The translations under genes and the position numbers were made by a program. From contig CAYQZD010000049.1 in assembly GCA_964421875.1 (NCBI GenBank), positions 1 through 25,314 of the forward strand: a stretch of 25,314 nt of DNA. Reading direction: 5' to 3'. Within the stretch, counting starts at the first letter, position 1; the number at the start of each line of letters is the position of its first letter. The notes under the pieces were generated by a model. It was not told the DNA's origin and ran no database searches. It saw only the letters and a program-made list of their open reading frames with translations. Source of the DNA: CAYQZD01 sp964421875 (GTDB taxonomy: Bacteria; Electryoneota; Tariuqbacteria; Tariuqbacterales; Tariuqbacteraceae). Shown here in pieces: positions 23,087 through 25,314 of this stretch.

Positions 23087-24193
23087 TTGCAGGATTTCCC
23101 CCGGCTTCACCGCGATGTCGTCTTCGGAAATTCCGGAGGCAGGATAATCTGGCAGCCCCGAATCGGATGCTGGTGCGATGATAAGATCTTCTCCGGAGAA
23201 GGGCTGCCCTCCCCCTATACCGGGATGAACCTGTATCAAATCTACCGCCGGTTGAATTGCTCCGCCCGGCTTTATGAATTCAACCAATGCTTCAGACGAG
23301 TTGAGCACCACTCGGTCAAAATCCATCAGCGTTGGCTGAATGACACCGATTTAGAGACCACGATAGACACTCCTGTGGGAAAACAGGCGTCTATCACCCG
23401 AAAAACCCCGAACAGTCCTCACCCTATCAACTTGAAATGGGAAGTGGCTTCCAGGGAGGAGCTTGGGATCGCCGCATGGCGCGAAGAAAACACTGACTGG
23501 GAGTGGGACGAGGAGAAATATCGGGAACTTCTTGAATCCATAGGCTTTTCAGGCGCGCCGACGATGTATATGCCCCGGATGAACGTGCAATGCCTGTATA
23601 TAGACAAAATGGGGGTGGAGCAGGGGATATACGCGCTGTACGACTGGCCCGATGCGGTCAAATCGTTCTTTCGAGCGCTGGAGGAGAGCCATTTCCGTCT
23701 TATCGATGTCATCAATCGGTCGCCGATAGATATTATCAATTTCGGGGAGAACGTCCACGCCGGAACGCTTTCCCCCGACTTTTTCCGTAAATATCACCTC
23801 CCGGCTTGCCAGAAGCGCTGTGAAAAACTCCATCAAGCCGGCAAATTTGTATCCTCCCATTGGGACGGCGATGTGAAACCGCTGCTGCCCTACGTTAGGG
23901 AGACCGGATTGGACGGTATCGAAGCGGTGACTCCTCAGCCTCAGGGGGATGTCACACTGGAGGAAATCAAGGACGCCTTCGGTGATGAAATGTATCTGTT
24001 GGACGGGATTCCGGCGATTTATTTCGATGAAATCTATCCTGTGGAAATACTGGAATCCTGCGCACGGAGAATAATCGAGCTATTCGCTCCTAAACTCGTC
24101 CTTGGCATCTCGGACGAAATCTCCTCCACCGGCGACATAGAGCGCGTGAAGATTATCGGCGATATCGTGGAGGATTACAATGTCCGGCAGTAA
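23087..24193 (+). CDS. UroD-family (MtaA/CmuA-like) methyltransferase
   Basis: A 368-residue protein of the uroporphyrinogen decarboxylase superfamily, in the branch that transfers methyl groups to or from corrinoid proteins. Support: the N-terminal block GGRIIWQPRIGCW (17-29), the central INFGENVHAG and HLPACQKRCEKLHQAGK (237-253), and the barrel-end phrases SSHWDGDV (256-263) and GDEMYLLDGIPA (299-310). The immediate neighbour, 21 bases downstream, is a corrinoid protein, which argues for methyl transfer and against haem synthesis. In MtaA/MtbA-type coenzyme M transferases the metal site has HxC with a downstream Cys; here the place reads HWDGD, so a thiol acceptor is less likely. The start TTG 23087 is chosen because an in-frame stop at 23048 leaves no ATG upstream and GAG lies eight bases away. 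Substrate unknown. Confidence 0.85.
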   Translation: MQDFPRLHRDVVFGNSGGRIIWQPRIGCWCDDKIFSGEGLPSPYTGMNLYQIYRRLNCSARLYEFNQCFRRVEHHSVKIHQRWLNDTDLETTIDTPVGKQASITRKTPNSPHPINLKWEVASREELGIAAWREENTDWEWDEEKYRELLESIGFSGAPTMYMPRMNVQCLYIDKMGVEQGIYALYDWPDAVKSFFRALEESHFRLIDVINRSPIDIINFGENVHAGTLSPDFFRKYHLPACQKRCEKLHQAGKFVSSHWDGDVKPLLPYVRETGLDGIEAVTPQPQGDVTLEEIKDAFGDEMYLLDGIPAIYFDEIYPVEILESCARRIIELFAPKLVLGISDEISSTGDIERVKIIGDIVEDYNVRQ

Positions 24194-24214
24194 AACTCAA
24201 GAAAGACAATCGGG

Positions 24215-24880
24215 ATGAATTCTCTGTTCTTTAAGCTGGCGCTCTGTGTCGAAAAGGGAAAGGTCGATATGAATTCTCCCCACCCTGCAGAACTGCGAGG
24301 GGAGGAGGGGGCGGTGGAACTGACGGTGAAAGCCCTGAGTATGACCATACCTCCCGGCGAGATACTCAAGAAGGGATTGATGCCAGGTATGAATCGAATC
24401 GGCGAAAAATTCAGCGCTGGCGAGGCTTTCATCCCTGATTTGTTGATTTCTGCCAGGGCGATGAAGGCGGCGATGCGGATTCTGAAACCGAAATTCGATT
24501 CGGGCGAAGCATATCATCGGGGGAAAATCATCTTAGGCACGGTGGCGGGCGATATTCACGAAATCGGTAAAAATGTGGTGAAAATGGTGCTGGAGGGGGA
24601 GGGTTGGCAGGTTATAGACCTGGGAGTCGATGTGACCACGGCAAAGTTTCAAGAAGCTCTTGAGGAAAATCCGGACAGCATCGTGGGAATAAGCGCCCTG
24701 CTGACAACGACTATGCTGAATATGGAGAATTCGGTGGGGGAATTAAAGGCAGCTTCGCCCCATACCAGGATTTTTGTGGGAGGCGCGCCTGTTTCCCAGG
24801 CTTTCAATGACAAAATCGGCGCAGACGGATATTTCCCCGAACCCTACAGTTTCGCAAAATATCTGGCTATGAATCAGTGA
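24215..24880 (+). CDS. Corrinoid (B12-binding) methyl-carrier protein
   Basis: A 221-residue MtaC/MtbC/MttC-like protein. Residues about 1-95 form the helical cap (B12-binding-2) domain with the typical PGEILKKGLMPGMNRIGEKF and IPDLLISARAMKAAM. Residues about 102-221 are a Rossmann-like cobalamin domain with DIHEIGKN (113-120), in which His115 is the lower axial cobalt ligand. Conserved downstream pieces are VIDLGVDV, VGISALLTTTM and IFVGGAPVS. It carries a methyl group on cobalt between two methyltransferases. It is expected to work with the UroD-like protein directly upstream. The second methyltransferase and the RACo-type reductive activator are not in the window. An internal ATG at residue 19 is a possible alternative start. 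Confidence 0.95.
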   Translation: MNSLFFKLALCVEKGKVDMNSPHPAELRGEEGAVELTVKALSMTIPPGEILKKGLMPGMNRIGEKFSAGEAFIPDLLISARAMKAAMRILKPKFDSGEAYHRGKIILGTVAGDIHEIGKNVVKMVLEGEGWQVIDLGVDVTTAKFQEALEENPDSIVGISALLTTTMLNMENSVGELKAASPHTRIFVGGAPVSQAFNDKIGADGYFPEPYSFAKYLAMNQ

Positions 24881-24945
24881 AGTCAAGATGACATTGGTAG
24901 TTTTATACTATCCGGGACTTCCTGCCGGCCTATGATTCTTGATTT

Positions 24946-24973
24946 TTGTCGATAGAATTCTTATATTTAGTAT
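24946..24973 (+). promoter_or_regulatory. Candidate promoter for tRNA-Lys
   Basis: TTGTCG (24946-24951), 16-base spacer, TAGTAT (24968-24973). It ends 14 bases before the mature tRNA 5' end, a usual distance for a tRNA gene. Confidence 0.4.
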
Positions 24974-24987
24974 TGTAAACACTCGAT

Positions 24988-25061
24988 GCACCCATAGCTC
25001 AACTAGGCAGAGCAGCTGACTCTTAATCAGTTGGTTCGGGGTTCGATTCCCTGTGGGTGCA
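24988..25061 (+). tRNA. tRNA-Lys (anticodon CTT)
   Basis: A full cloverleaf of 74 bases. Acceptor GCACCCA pairs with TGGGTGC, D-stem GCTC/GAGC, anticodon stem GCTGA/TCAGT with loop CTCTTAA and anticodon CTT (25022-25024), T-stem CGGGG/CCCTG around TTCGATT, discriminator A. The CCA end is not encoded. It reads AAG lysine codons. Confidence 0.97.
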
Positions 25062-25074
25062 CTTGTATATTAAA

Positions 25075-25105
25075 GACTTACGTAAGTGATCGTGAGTCAT
25101 TTTTT
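25075..25105 (+). terminator. Terminator after tRNA-Lys
   Basis: GACTTACG (25075-25082) and CGTGAGTC (25091-25098) form an 8-bp stem with one wobble around an eight-base loop, followed by a T-run. The 5' half is also the palindrome ACTTACGTAAGT. Confidence 0.6.
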
Positions 25106-25129
25106 CTATGGGCCTCACCTTTGACACAC

Positions 25130-25256
25130 CTTATAGCCATTCCGGAATAGAATAACGAGATAGCGGTTATCGTTACCGCGACTTGTTCGTTTCTGGCTAA
25201 AAGCCTGAAAGACAATTTTCATACATCATTCTTTCCCTGAATGGCTATAAGCCTGA
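25130..25256. repeat. Cluster of short inverted and direct repeats
   Basis: CTTATAGCCATTC (25130-25142) recurs inverted as GAATGGCTATAAG (25239-25251). TGGCTAAAAGCCTGA (25194-25208) recurs directly at 25242-25256 with one mismatch. The segment after the tRNA to the window end has no gene that I can support. Confidence 0.6.
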
Positions 25257-25314
25257 GGTCCAAAGAGGGATTTAAAAAACTGTTAGCGTAGTGAAACAGA
25301 CAAAACATCCATGG

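Noticed and set aside
22811..23326. 171-codon open frame on the minus strand
   Set aside because: It lies opposite the UroD-like gene and overlaps the start of the DUF4301 gene. Its translation shows no family, and the plus-strand protein has clear conserved blocks.

Overview
The window looks like a chromosomal segment of an uncultured bacterium from the FCB side of the tree (Zixibacteria, KSB1, Latescibacteria or Electryoneota-like), not a cultured model organism. This is inferred from four things: a secreted protein ending in a type IX secretion (T9SS, Por) C-terminal sorting domain, a very large gingipain-type C25 protein with Ig-like and beta-sandwich tails, a eukaryote-like type I citrate synthase, and a DUF4301 protein. 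Genes are moderate in GC, intergenic DNA is AT-rich, and many intergenic gaps carry short palindromic repeats. There is no phage, transposase, CRISPR array or rRNA.

Layout. 100-2081 (minus): a DUF1302-like outer-membrane porin followed by a TetR regulator, read from a consensus sigma70 promoter that overlaps a long TetR-style palindrome. 2492-4045 (plus): a lipoprotein 5'-nucleotidase/UshA-type metallophosphatase, converging with a periplasmic TonB-C-domain protein (4052-5017, minus). 5445-6203: a zinc-ribbon membrane protein of unknown role. 6735-7402: a translationally coupled pair, a cysteine-rich 163-aa protein and a 2[4Fe-4S] ferredoxin, with similar palindromic repeats on both sides. 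7907-12475: a 1522-aa secreted C25-family protein with a sigma54-type promoter upstream and an apparently missing catalytic histidine. 12973-14250: citrate synthase with its own promoter and a strong terminator. 14814-16334: a T9SS-sorted beta-helix protein. 16552-20920: a surface lipoprotein, a GAF-AAA+-Fis sigma54 activator and a membrane Ser/Thr kinase with two PEGA domains, followed by a small TatA (20993-21178). 21268-22833 (minus): DUF4301 protein. 23087-24880: a UroD-like methyltransferase and its corrinoid protein. 24988-25061: tRNA-Lys(CTT), then hairpins and short repeats to the end.

How the parts may work together. The most interesting inference is an envelope and secretion regulon. 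The sigma54 activator encoded here (GAFTGA motif intact) lies near a very good -24/-12 element upstream of the C25 protein, and it is clustered with a kinase carrying a putative extracytoplasmic PEGA region and with exported proteins. The link between this activator and this promoter is not proven by the sequence. The UroD-like/corrinoid pair suggests methyl transfer from an unknown substrate, and the ferredoxin pair suggests an unknown redox function.
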